64,000 bases of DNA from Lytechinus variegatus (Eukaryota; Echinodermata; Echinoidea; Temnopleuroida; Toxopneustidae). The position numbers and the translations under genes are program-made. The notes below the pieces were generated by a model. It was not told the DNA's origin, made no database searches, and saw nothing but the letters and a program-made list of their open reading frames with translations. Position 1 is the stretch's first letter. Each line of letters begins with the position of its first letter. This document shows, in pieces, positions 1-12,300 of this stretch. The stretch spans positions 41,048,201-41,112,200 of the forward strand of contig NC_054746.1 in the NCBI RefSeq assembly GCF_018143015.1, read 5' to 3'.

Positions 1-22
1 TCAGTTTTTATCTTTCCCTCAG

Positions 23-3000
23 GGTTATGTTATAGTACCAGATTTCTTCAAACCGGAAGAACTTGAGCCAGTTCGTGAAGGGGTGAAATCCGAAGTAGAT
101 AGGATTATAAACCAGCTGTATGATGCGGGCAAAATCAAAGGTAGCAAGTGAAAATACATAAAAAATGACGCTATTGTTATTACTATTGTTGTCGTTGCTG
201 AAAAAAAATTTTGTTACAAGAGAAACATGCTCTACACACATGTACGATAAAAGATGAGGAAAGTGTGGATACATCGTCATCAGCTTAGCAATTACATATT
301 CATGTTGGCGTCCATTCACTTCTTTTCATAAATTATTAATGAAATTTATAATTAAGTAACTATCTTTTTATCCGATTGTGAAGAAAATTTCCAGCCTATT
401 GCCAGTTGATTTTTACTTCATTTATTTAGCTATTATTGTCAGAATTTATGTCACCAATTTATTTGTTTAGAGTCATTTCTGACTGGCTGTATTCAACACT
501 CATCGGATACAGTCAATAGACTTCGTTCTTAAGAAGCTCCAATCATATAACGCATATTAAACAGGGTCAGTTGTGGAGGTGGATAAGCAAAATAATGAAA
601 GCCGTTCGTTGTATTACAACGTTGTTGTATTCAGATTATATATTCATTATAATGTCAAGCATAACAGTTTACTTCGAAGTCAGAGATCAGTTGCCAAAAA
701 CCATCACCACTGACTAAAGTCGAATAATATTATGTTTACCTTGCTATTAAGTAGTGGGTGTATCATTGACGCTAATGATAAGGAAATTAAACAAATAAAA
801 TTTGTTTATCTTCGCACATGATCATTTTTAATTTGACTTATTTTACCTCTTCAAGTTTTACAGAAGTTATTAGAAAAATACAACAAGACAGATATAGTGA
901 CCCTTCCAAAAGAACTATAGTCCTCCATGTTTTCTAGTCCCCCGCCACCCCCCCCCCCTCCTGGATCCGTCAAAGGATTAAGGCTTCATAATATCAATGA
1001 ATTTATATGTGAAAATAACGATAAAAAACAGGAAAATTATAAAGACTATCTATACTGATCTCCTCCTTTTCCAATTCTTTTTTAAATAACATAATTCTTC
1101 TTTACTTCCAATTCCGCTTCGTAAAAAAATCATATCAGACAAATACGAAAATGACGACTTGTTTCAAAGGATGACATGTGTGGAGAAAGAGTTTCCTGGT
1201 GCCGCCGTGCTACTTCACAAAGCTGGTAGGCTTCCACAGGTTAGTCACCGAGTCAATGATTATTAGACCTGCTTTTAGCAAACACTCGTATAGAAGGGTC
1301 ACTTGACAACACCATAAGTCCGGTTTCCCTATAATAGTGTACCCAACTGAAACAAGAAGACAATAAATACCATCTGCTCGTTTATAAGTCAAATTTTCCT
1401 GTCTCCCGTGGATTGGATTTATAGCAAAAAGAAAACAAAACAAAATCACTGTATCAAAATTTCAAAGTAATTTCTAAGTTATAATCAACTATTACTCAAC
1501 TAGGGACATCAACTGCACAATATCGTTGCGTCAACGTCAATATTGGAGAAACTCTTTGTTTTGATTGAATGAGAAGCTCAGTTCTACATGTAGTAACTCG
1601 CATTCTGTCAGTGAGTGACAATATTATAAGGGTATGATAATAATAGTGTTTAAAAATTAAGGTAGTGGGTCAGATGCATAGAAAGTAGCAATTGCTTAAT
1701 TCAAGCACAAGCAAATGCTAGCCAAGCAAAACATCATGCCTCAGCAATTACTTTATTTCATATGCAGAACCATTTGCTTGTGCTTTAACCCTTTCCCTGC
1801 ATGCCTTCAGAAAGCAACTGCAAGCGGTTTGAACAACAGCGACGTCACGCTGTGCTGGACAACGTGCTGGTGCGAACATCACTCACAGAATACAAGACTA
1901 GAAAGCAAAGGTGTGGCAGTGCATATTACATCTTTTCCCTAGACAAGTAGACATGCTAGTTGTGGTGTCAAACTAACTTGTTTCATTTCAATAAGTTTAT
2001 ATATTTGGCACTTGTCCCGGGCACTTGTGCACTTACTAGGAAGAAAACATGTAAATATAGTACACCTTGGGGTTCTGTCTCAGGTTCATATACATGATTA
2101 AAAACCGTGAAAGTCCTGATCAAGCAAACGCTCAAGCTGCTCTGACGGAGCTTTTAAAAAAAAAACAAGCAAGCTAGTGCTCAAACGCACAAGCAAAATG
2201 TTCGTTTTATGCATACTCTTTTTAGCAATAGCTTAATCGTCAGCGATTGCTTGTACTTACCAGCAAAATCATTTGCTCGCTCATTGTTATGCATTCGAGC
2301 AAAAGCCTAGCAATTGCTACTTTTGATGAATCTGACCCACTACAGTATGCAGCAAAAAGTTCAAATTAGCACCTTTAGTATATGTCACTGGAAGAATTTA
2401 CTCCATAATTTCTTAATTATCTAATTTGGGCTGAGGATAAAATCAACAATAAGTTTTTTCCGAATGGGTTTGCTATATATGCTTTACTATCTTGACAGAG
2501 TTTTAAAGATCTTTGGTCAGATGATAGGTTACTAAATGTTATGGAACAACTGATTGGACCAAATATTGCGGGACACCCGGTCTGGAATCTTCGCGTCAAG
2601 GTAATGGCCAAATATAATATTACAGAATTGATTATTATAAGGAATAATGCTTGAGGTGAAATGAAAGTATTAAAGAGTGGACAACTGGACATAAAATGCT
2701 CAACCTTTTTCAATCTACCTGCGTAAGCTGAAAAGTGCCACAACATCTTTGACAGACCACTGAGCCTGGTATTCTTTGAAAAAAAAAGAACAACGCAGAA
2801 GGCAATAAGGAATACTGTCGATCTCGTCCTCATCTATCTTTCACAAGATTTGATATCTCTATCAATGTCTCATACAGCATTATCAGAAACTCTTTTTGTT
2901 TTATATAACTTGAATTATCGCCACTATAAGTTATGGTATTTTCCTTATTCCGGTTACAAAGGCTAATTCGCTATTTTGTATTCATCAACAGACACCACAA

Positions 3001-5525
3001 AATGAAGAAGCAGTAGTCCCATGGCATCAAGGTAATATCAATTTAATTCTACTTTTCAGAAGAGATAAAACCCCGATAGATTGAATTACATATCTATTAT
3101 TCTAAATAGAACGGACAATAATCGTCTGAAAATAGAATTATTGCACTGTAAAAACTGTGGTGTTAAAACTGACACCAGTTGGTGTTAATAGAGGACCACA
3201 CCCTGAGGTGTGAAAATTACACCCTAGAGATTGAACATAACACAAGAGTGTAAATGTAACAACCAAAGGTGTTGTAATAACACCTATGGGTGTAAAACTA
3301 ACACCACCAATTTAACACCGGTGTAAAACAACTGGTGTGGTCCTCTATGTACACCGGTTAACACCACAATTTTTGCTGTGTGGCTGAAATGTCAATAGGT
3401 CTACATCTCCACGTTATTTATGTCATTGTTGACTCTTCTCATTTCGGTTCCTTAAGTATTTCTCTCTTGTATTCTGTCGATCGGTTTATGATTCGAAGTA
3501 AATACGCATAGCTTCTTCACTTTGAAATAGGTATATTAATATGGATTTCGTTACAATACACAGTGTCATCACACTGCCGTTTAGCATAATGACGATTATA
3601 ATTTATTTATTTTTACTCAGATAATGCCTACCTTGATCCCAATGCTTTGAACGTTCTCCAAGTCACTGCGTGGATTCCTTTACTAGATGTTAATGCGAAG
3701 AATGGATGCATGCAGGTATAATAATAAGAATCACTTTTATATCATTGCCTGTGAATGCTCAAAGCTTCACAGTGTTTATGCACGTCCCTCTATATACACT
3801 TCCAAGTGAGGTGCTGGTGATGATCTACAAGGCGCGAACATCAGGTCTGTCTGTCGATCTGATAATTTCAATGGTTCTTGAATATCAAATAGATTGTTAA
3901 TTGAGATGGAGGCCTATTTGGCATTCTCGACTTGTCAGAATTTTTAACATAATTATCAGAAAAGCAATGTTAGGCTGGAAAAACTTTCACTAAAATTCAG
4001 TTATATTAAAGCCTGAAGTGCATTTTTTAGAGGGAGTTTAAAAGGTTATTTTGAAGAAAAAATTCATGGAGGTATATATAAATTTTCTCTGTGTTTAATT
4101 TCTTTTTAATCTTATTTTTATTTTGGTTTTATGTGATATTATTTCATTTCATTTTATTAAATAATTCGATGTGTATTTCGAAGTATGCCAAAAAAAAAAC
4201 ATACCAGCGAAAGAAATAATAGTACATTGTATCGTTTTGAAATAATTTCAGGTTGCTCGCAAAGGTCATCGGAAAGGGGTAACAGCCAAACACAGATGCT
4301 GTGTGGGAGGGACGTGGTACGTTGAGGTACTTGAAGAAGATATGATAGAGACACTGGGTGTAGATATGGACAAAGATTTGGTGACCTGTGATATGTCGTA
4401 TGGGGGCGTCCTATTCATGAACAACTGCGTTCCACATCGCAGGTATGTAAGAAGTTGATCTTGCATGTATTACTTGTTTAGTTTCTCCTATTATAATTTT
4501 GATATTCTTTTAAGATATTCGGTTGTTTAGTTACCTAAAGTTTTTCCTACTTATATTTTTGTAAGCCATTTTTTACAATGATTATGTAACCTAGCTTAAA
4601 TCATTCTGTTTACAAACATATTCATTTATGTAATCAATATATGAAATTAGAAAGAGAGCTTAATCTTGAAAATACTATTTCACATTCATAAAGAAATCTT
4701 CTGCATTAATCAATTTACCTAGATACCAGGGTGCCCGTTAATGATACAAATCAATGAGGGTTTTATAAATCAAATTTTGATTTGGCATATTTTACAGTAT
4801 TTGACTTTTGATTTATACTGAACAAGGGAGGAATTCTAATCCTACCAAACTGACATCATTGACCGATTCTTTAAAATACTTTGAATATCCAGTCTCACAA
4901 ACCTATCAAACAATATCCGATGGAGCCTGGATCTCCGCTGGCAACGACCGGATAAACCGAACGGTTTCTATGGGATCAAGGATTGTGTCTTGATGAGAAA
5001 AGAAGACGATCCGAACTACAAACCGAATTGGGCCGAGTATGAATCTTCAGATCGTCATAATCTTGCTAAGGTTGGTTTTAAAACGAAGATCTTCAAGAAA
5101 TATATATATATATATAGAAGAAAATTAGATTGTACATTATAGTGAAAATGAATTTGGCTGAATTCTGTTCGTGACAGGGGCCGCGGAACGATTTTGAAAG
5201 TGTGGTGGGAGGGGTGGCCAACATGCATCAAATCACACTTTTTACGATTTTGTGCAGTGCGGGTCCAAGGCTCCTGCTTGAGGCGTATAGGTCTACCGAT
5301 TGAGCCATGAATCACAGCGAATCAATCATAATTCCTGCTAATTGTTTTCTTTCATAGGAGGTATTCAGTCGAAACAAGAATCCTGATTTGGAGATTGAGA
5401 GTGACGACATCGACTTCGATACGACGATTACGGGACCATGGATGCAGAGATGGGATCTAGTCTTTCATAACAGACACACTCAAAACTTTAAGCCAGATGA
5501 TAAATTCAACTGGGTGAAGGCTTAG
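23..5525 (+). CDS. PhyH-family Fe(II)/2-oxoglutarate dioxygenase, 5' partial, eight exons
   Basis: This gene encodes a phytanoyl-CoA dioxygenase (PhyH) family oxygenase, expected to hydroxylate a substrate using Fe(II), 2-oxoglutarate and O2; the substrate cannot be told. Exons are 23-140, 1139-1239, 2499-2600, 2992-3031, 3621-3715, 4252-4442, 4893-5070 and 5358-5525. All have AG/GT borders and phases that join cleanly into 330 residues plus TAG. The opening residues GYVIVPDFF match the usual PhyH start, so only a short N-terminal part lies outside the window. The metal triad is visible: WHQD gives H119 and D121 (the Asp codon is split across exons 4 and 5), and VPHR gives H214. The stretch HRSLTNLSNNIRW supplies the probable 2-oxoglutarate Arg (R225). 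Nothing disrupts the frame, so the gene looks functional. Intron 2 and intron 4 each hold a MITE. A poly(A) signal follows 129 bp after the stop. The family assignment is firm; the orthologue is not identified. Confidence 0.9.
1662..2343. repeat. MITE-like element with ~35-bp terminal inverted repeats (PhyH intron 2)
   Basis: The left end GTAGTGGGTCAGATGCAT recurs inverted at the right end (with one change), and the match continues to AGTAGCAATTGCT on both sides. The interior holds no coding frame and has several AGCAA/TTGCT-rich stretches. No clear target-site duplication was seen, so the superfamily is open. Confidence 0.7.
3144..3382. repeat. Palindromic ~239-bp MITE (PhyH intron 4)
   Basis: The ends are near-perfect inverted repeats (CACTGTAAAAACTGTGGTG on the left, its counterpart on the right reading ACACAGCAAAAATTGTGGTG). 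A second inverted block, GAGGACCACACC versus GGTGTGGTCCTC, lies inside. Much of the body is repeated GGTGT/ACACC, so the whole element can fold on itself. Confidence 0.75.
5177..5312 (-). repeat. Possible tRNA-like SINE fragment in PhyH intron 7
   Basis: On the minus strand, TGGCTCAATCGGTAGA resembles a Pol III A box, and the opposite end starts with a GGGGCCGCGG block typical of dispersed repeats here. No convincing B box is present, so this is a weak call. Confidence 0.25.
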
Positions 5526-5963
5526 TTAATCCCTCCTTCCTCGACCAGCAATAATCTACCCCCTTTTCCACTTTTACGTTCATTTTTGTTATTTTTGTAT
5601 TCTTATTGTAAAGATTCAAAGTTAGGGTCCCTTAAAAAAGAAAAGTATAGGTCAATAAAAGTATGAAATTGATTAAAGTCTCTTTACAACAATAGTAACA
5701 AGGGATCCATTGTATCGCTAACTAATAATACATTTTCCTTATTCTTGCGTTTAAGTTTTCGATATCATTACCTCTTGTACTATTATGCACGTCATACATG
5801 ATACTACTCGCCAACTCAATCTACATTTTCACAGCAAACTGAGTTGAGATTCGGAGGAAAGATGGATTTTTAACAAACCATGTTCCATAAAATATGAAAT
5901 ATACTGACTTGATTTCCTATATATAAGAACAGAAATTAATCGATAAGATCCTTGTATAGCAAA

Positions 5964-6010
<47 letters not shown>

Positions 6011-6719
6011 CATCTTACCATCTATTTTGGTTATCAGTGGTCAAAGTTACCAGAGATGAACACCACGTGAGGTTACAAAGAGGTTACCTTTCGATTAAAC
6101 TCACGATATTCGTGGGGTCTGACAATTTTACAATTTAAGAACTGATGATGATGTATATTATGATCACATATATTTACTTGTCATATTTATGGGATATTCA
6201 ATTATGTCTTTTTGCTGAATGAGAAACTTTGCATTTGCCTGTCAGGAAATTTTCATTTTAAAATGTTACAAATATGTCATAACTTTCTGTGCCCCTCTTC
6301 TATTCGTGATACACTAGTTTAGCCCCTTCACGCAAAAAAATGATAAACATTGATTAACTATTACCATATTGGATGTTATCGACCCGTCTCCATCATTCTA
6401 AAATAATATTTTGATATATAACTGCGTTTCAAAATGTGAAGATTATAAACAATAATTTGTACTAGATACAAAGAGTCTATGACTTTGATTTTAAACATTC
6501 AATCCTTTAACATAATAACAGTAGGCATTCGAAACGTAGATTTTCAAGTTCAATTCAATTTATTTCAATCATAAAATCATAATATATATATATACAAAGT
6601 AACATGAAACAATCGAGATTTAATCTAATGAATGAAATTGGATACTGATATGAAAGTTAAAAAAAAACTTGTAAGGCGTAGTCTCCCAAAATAGGGAAAA
6701 GAAACACATGGTGAAACAT
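5526..6719. other. Intergenic, 3' flank of the PhyH gene
   Basis: AT-rich DNA with no supportable gene. It contains the 3' UTR and poly(A) signal and a (TA)n microsatellite at 5968-6008. I see no promoter or RNA gene in it. Confidence 0.6.
5654..5659 (+). promoter_or_regulatory. Poly(A) signal AATAAA of the PhyH gene
   Basis: A canonical AATAAA lies 129 bp downstream of the TAG stop on the same strand. It is the first one after the gene. Confidence 0.6.
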
Positions 6720-6992
6720 GTTTTTTTTTTTTTTAAATCCATAATTTATTGTTCGAAATAGACATGAAATGAAATACTCCGAAATTTTGCTTTGCCCAAT
6801 TGATCGTGGGCCCGGCAGCCACTGTGCAGCGCCAAATCGACGAGGCTCTATCCCTTTAATCGTTGAACATCAAACAGGGTAGCAGCAACTAACATCTTTT
6901 AACGTCTTTTGGTCTGACGCAGCAGGGGTTGAACCCCTGACCTCCCGGTTGTGAGACGGACGCTCTACCAACTGAGCCAACACACCGGTTTA
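6720..6992 (-). mobile_element. tRNA-derived SINE
   Basis: Read on the minus strand, the element starts with a tRNA-like head containing an A box (TTGGCTCAGTTGGTAGAGC) and a B-box-like GGGGTTCAACCCC. It then has a unique body and ends in a poly(A) tail (the T run at 6721-6734 on +). The acceptor arm cannot pair, so this is not a working tRNA gene. It abuts a decayed LINE. Confidence 0.75.
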
Positions 6993-7049
6993 CAATATAA
7001 TATAAACATGCACACACACACACACACACACCCACAAACACCATGACAC

Positions 7050-7349
7050 GCATGATATGAAGAAGCTGGAAGCTCCTTGATGATAGGAACTTAAGAGCAG
7101 AATTGGAAGAGACGAGCTGTCTCTTCAATAAGACCTTAAAAGATGACAAAGTAGTGCATGACATTGAATTATTAGGTAAATTGTTCCAAATACGGGGACC
7201 GTTGTGTCTAAAAAGAATTGAGTAAGGACTGAGATGAGACCGTTGGGTAATGGTATTTATGCATTTATTATGGGAATGGATTGACAAATTATTTTAGGTG
7301 CAATACTCTTATTAACATTAAAACATTAAACATCATTATGGTGATTGGA

Positions 7350-7409
<60 letters not shown>

Positions 7410-7700
7410 TAAGTGTTCGATACAAAAAAAAGGACGAGAGTGAGCTTGAAAAAGATAATTTTTACATATTCTTAGAGCTTTCTTTTGCAGTTTAAATAAA
7501 GATTCTAATTTAGTTATCCCCACTGCTGCCCAGATCACCGTCATATTTTAATTTACGATATTACTTTACCAGAGTAAAATTGATTACAAAGATGTAAAAC
7601 GTTAGTACATTAAGAGCATTTCTTTTGAAACTTAAAGACACACTTTTATCCAAAAGAATTTTGTTACACAGAGGTAGTATTTTGTCCATGTCTAAGGTGT
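7050..7700 (-). pseudogene. Decayed LINE reverse transcriptase C-terminal fragment
   Basis: Two minus-strand frames carry the tail of a LINE ORF2. Upstream (7440-7544) it reads WAAVGITKLESLFKLQKKAL, and downstream (7100-7287) it contains the GPRIWNNLPNN motif followed by SFKVLLKRQL, typical of CR1/L2/Jockey ORF2 ends. The frames are separated by a (TA)n expansion (7353-7407) and stops. It cannot be active. Confidence 0.65.
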
Positions 7701-7875
7701 CTTACCGGGGAATCCAATTTGATCGCGATGTACATGTAGCATAAAATTAATTTGTAAATGCTATTCAAACTTATAGAATCGTATTAAGAGTCAATCGTAA
7801 GATCTTGAAAAAAAATCTATCTTGTCATTGGAATACAACTAACCTAGGAAGAAATAGTGATAACAAAAATTGCTA

Positions 7876-8733
7876 AATTCAACAAGTGGAACGCCTCTGA
7901 CAGTCTTGCATGCATTTTCAATTCGATATACCAGCAGTGCTGCCTTCGAAAACAGCTAATGAATAATCATTCACAGAAAAAACACTAATATGATAATGAA
8001 ATATTAGGTCCAATGACCAAGAAAAGACCTTCGACCATGATCATGTGACCTAAGACATGTGCAAAACAATCATTCATATCTGATTGCACTTATATCGATG
8101 TTTCATGAGCTAGATCAAGTTTCATGAACTAGATCCATAAAATTTTAAAGTTATGATGACATTTTCTCAAATACCCCCAACATGGCCAAAGTTCATTGAC
8201 CCTAATTGACCTTTGTCATGTAACCTGAAAATCGCACATAATATTTTGACATACATGTTTGCTTTTATGTCCAAGTTTTATGAACTAGATCCATAAATTT
8301 TTAAGGTTATGATGAAAATTTCTCAAATAAACCCAACATGGCCAAAGTTTGTTGACCATAACTGACCTTTGACCTTAATCATGTGACCTAAAACCCTGGC
8401 AGAGTCTTAAGTGATACACTATTACCCTCATGTCTGAGTGTTAAGAACTAGGTCCATATACTTTTTAAGTTATGATGACATAAAAAAAAATCGATATCGA
8501 GTCCTCCAACGTGGTCTCAGTTCAATGACCCTAAATGGCCTTTGACCTTGATCATGTGACCTGAAACATGGCAGGATGCTTAGAGTTTCATGAATTAGGT
8601 CTATATACTTTCTAAATTATTATGACATTTCTAAAACTTAACCTTGCTTAAGATTTCGATGTTGACGACGCCGCCGTCGCCGTCAGAAAAACGGCGCCTA
8701 TAGTCTCGCTCTGCTATGCAGGCAAGACAAAAA
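7876..8733 (+). repeat. Tandem-unit element (family A), copy 1, with 3' hairpin
   Basis: The 5' block (ATTCAACAAGTGGAACGCC) and the 3' block (hairpin at 8703-8728 followed by AAAAA) recur at 36413-37339, defining one element family. Between them lie about four degenerate units of 150-165 bp carrying TGACCTTTGACCTT and CATGTGACCT. There is no protein frame. A third copy of only the 5' block sits near 39472. Confidence 0.7.
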
Positions 8734-9326
8734 TGATTACGAGACTTAAAATAATTAAGATACAACTCTAGATGCAAATGGAGAGTAAACTAAAGAAACT
8801 ATATAAACTTACTTAAGATACATGGCAAACCATATTTCAGTGGAAAGATCACGCAGTAAATCCTATAACCATAATGATAAATGCTGCGTTAATGGTTTGG
8901 ATTACATCACGTGACATGCTTCGTTCATTTTGAACCATTCAGCACCTATATGATATTTATGAATATCCTATATTTTCACTTATAGAAAAGCGAAATGAAC
9001 ATCGGCTGCAATTCTTCAAATTTGATTTATCAGAATGTTTTTGCATGAATTCTTCGACTGAAATATATCATAATTTATTCCAAGATTGAATTCAGCTTAA
9101 TATGTTGAGAATATTATTTTTGTTATAACAGTGCAATTCTTAAGATATATTGCCTAATGTGTATAAAAAGGGAATTTTTAGTTTAAATGATTGTCTTTCC
9201 CTCCCTTTCTCACCCCCACACTTTCCTAGCTCCATGATCTCTCTATAACAATTAATATTATACGAAGTTATTTGGGGAAAGTTTTATGGGCCTTGTTTTA
9301 TCGCCATGGCGGCAAATTTAGTGTTG
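8734..9326. other. Intergenic, 3' flank of glyoxalase copy 1
   Basis: AT-rich DNA between the family A repeat and the stop codon of the minus-strand glyoxalase gene. No gene or clear poly(A) signal was recognised. Confidence 0.5.
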
Positions 9327-12300
9327 TCAATAGTAGACATGAGTTGATACCGGTTTACCACAGGATTTAGCCATACTATCCGCGGATAGTAACTCTATCC
9401 AATACCCGTCTGGATCCTGGATAAAAGCCAGGCCTTTCATTGGACCTGACATGAAACAATACAGGGGTAAAGAATAAAATAATAAATAAGTATAAGAATA
9501 TATAAAGATAAGATGGTGAGAATATAAGATGCTCATAATTGCAACCGACCACACTATAATAATCCGGTTTCCAGAATGACACGGATTGACCCAGAATGAC
9601 TCGTGGACCGGGCAATGTCGGTGTCACATTCAGTTCCGGGTAAAAGTCGGAACGGAACCATATTTGATGTTTATAGAACGAAAGAAAATATGGCGTGAGT
9701 CAGTGGCGTAACTACGGGGGGGGGGGGCATGGGGGGCACGTGCCCCCCCAATCGGCTGACCCCCCCAAAAAAAAAAAAAACGGGGAAAAGGAAAAAAAGA
9801 GGGAGAAAGGAAGAGGAACGTAGTGGGAGAGAAGAAATTATTATTCATTATAATGGTATATTACATTATAATCATGTTATGTTATATTACATAGGAAACA
9901 TTTTTTATCATAACTTTATGAAACATAATTTGCTCAGGGCCTATGTTTTCATTGTTCCTGGTGCTCGCATTGTCTGTTTAGAGAGATGTATAAACCTGTT
10001 GTACGAAAAACTCCCGTTTCAAGTCAATATACACCAAATATATTATTGTTTTATGTAGTGGCATATGCTTCTTTTTTAATGACTACTTAAAAATTTTATG
10101 ATTGCCCCATGTTAAGGTCTTAATATAAAACATTTCCTGTCCGTGATTACGTTCATATCAGTGGATTGGTGAGATAAGTGAATTCCTAAAATCAGTCCAT
10201 AAAAAGTCCCTTTTTCTGATCTGAATATCAAAAATTTTCAGCTCGCGCTTCGCGCTCGCACCATTTGGTTAGTGAAATACGTATGGTCTTAGTAAATTCC
10301 TACAAGCAAGCCTTAGAATGCCCCGCTTCAGGTCTGAATTATCTAAATTTTCAGCTCGCGCTTCGCGCTCGCAATATTTGATAAGTGAGATGCGTATGGT
10401 AATCATGATTACAATGACTACACAACGTGCTTCATGTGTTCAGATGTAATTCTAACAAAATCAGCCAGCGCTTGGCACTGGTGAGATATGTATACTAGTA
10501 AGTAATTCCTAAAATATAGTCGTCAAGATCTCCCTGTTTGGGGTCAATATATACAAAAATTTCGGCTCGCGCTTCGCGCTCGCATTGTTTAGCCAGACAG
10601 GTACGTATCATGATTACAAAATCGATTATAATGTCCTCTATTAGGTCAGTATTCCTGACAATTGAGCGCGCTCACTAAGTGACTCAAAATTTTTGCTGGT
10701 GCCCCCCCCCCAATGCCGTGACCCACGGTACGCCACTGGCGTGAGTAAAAAAAACAAGTACAAACATGAATCCACTCTCTAGTTTGAAAAAAAAAGCAAA
10801 ATTATGAAAGAAATAAAGGTGAAAGTGAATACAAGAATTACCTTCATCTGGCTTCATGACAAACTTTACTCCTAATTTTTGGAAACGTTCACAAGCAATA
10901 TAAACATCTGGTACAGACAATCCTATGTGACCTATGCAAAGACAACAAAACAATTGATGTCAATCAATTTGTAAATAACCAATCAAGTCGTCCAAATTCA
11001 ATGTCACTTTTTGAAGAAAAAGACGTCATTATAAACAATCAGTATCATCTGCAGAAAGGGGGAGGCACTTTTCATGATGTTAAAAGTTTAAAATTGAATT
11101 CAAAATTTCTAAATTGTTTATGATTTCTTCCTCCCCCTCCTCCTCCCTCTCTTCCTTCCTTCCTTCCTTCCGTCCTTCCATCCTTTCTTCTTCCTCCTTC
11201 CTCCCTCCTCCTCCTCCTTCTTCTTCTTCTTCTTCTCACCATCATTATTATTTATATTGTTGATAATGTTAGTAGTTGCAGTAGTAGTAGTAATAGTAGT
11301 AGTTGTAGTTGTAGTGATAGTATAGAATCTATACTCTCTCTACTACTACTACTACTACTACTACTAACATCATCAATAATAATTCTGATGGTGATGATTA
11401 TAATGATAATAATAATGATGATGGTATAAATTCTAATAATAATGATATTAATAGAATAATAATATCAACAACAATGATATGATAACAATATTTACCAAAT
11501 CCAAGAGGCGTCGTATTTCCATGATGGTAACCGGTAAACTTTTCGTCTGTATCAGTGCCATAGATGCTACAAAATATGATATAAATAAATAAATACATAC
11601 ATAAATATACATATATATATATATATGAAGAAGACGTGTGTTTAACGTCGAAAATTTGTACTTCAAAATAAACTCTGTTATAGAACTAAGTACAATGCAT
11701 TACCACTTTGCTCTTTTATCTCATCCATGGCCACGTGCGGAATGTAATATCGCTATATATATATGTATATCATGTGTGCGTGAACACACGTGGTTGTATT
11801 CTTAATAGTTCTCCCTTTCCCAATCGACTTCATCTAACATGCACAAACAAATGGACGTATGTGGTTAGTGGTATCATAATCATAATCATCTTTTTTGTCA
11901 TTAGCCTACGCAGGGTGACCAGACGTCCCGTATTTCCCGGGATTGTCCCGTATTTTGCTCCTGTGTCCCGGCGTCCCGACAAACCCTTCCCGGGACGCCT
12001 ATTTGTCCCGTATTTCAGAATATTGAACAAAATGGAGTTAATACATTTAAAAGTGACGAACTTTCATTAAATAACCAACAGCTGACGAAGCAGGGACAAC
12101 AATTAAATCGATATTTACTGTAAACTTTTGCAAGTTCTGCGGTGATTTCTTGCTAACCCAATACATTGCAAACGAACTGGCATCCTGCCTGTGTGTGGCA
12201 GGCTACTAGCAAGACATGTAGGATCGAAGCAAATTCTCAATGGTGAAAAGTGAATCTCACATGATAAACAGTTTTTCCACCAAAATAATCACAAAATCGG

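Noticed and set aside
6900..6992. tRNA gene
   Set aside because: The A- and B-box-like parts are present, but the acceptor arm does not pair and a SINE body with poly(A) follows, so it is a SINE head.
7876..8733. CRISPR array
   Set aside because: Repeats are long, diverged and without uniform short spacers, and the context is eukaryotic.
7876..8733. Canonical Helitron
   Set aside because: No 5' TC / 3' CTRR ends and no Rep/helicase. Only the fixed-ends-plus-tandem-core layout and the 3' hairpin are reminiscent.
9729..10058. 109-residue open frame on +
   Set aside because: It begins in the G/A-rich end of the hAT-like element and has no protein-like pattern.
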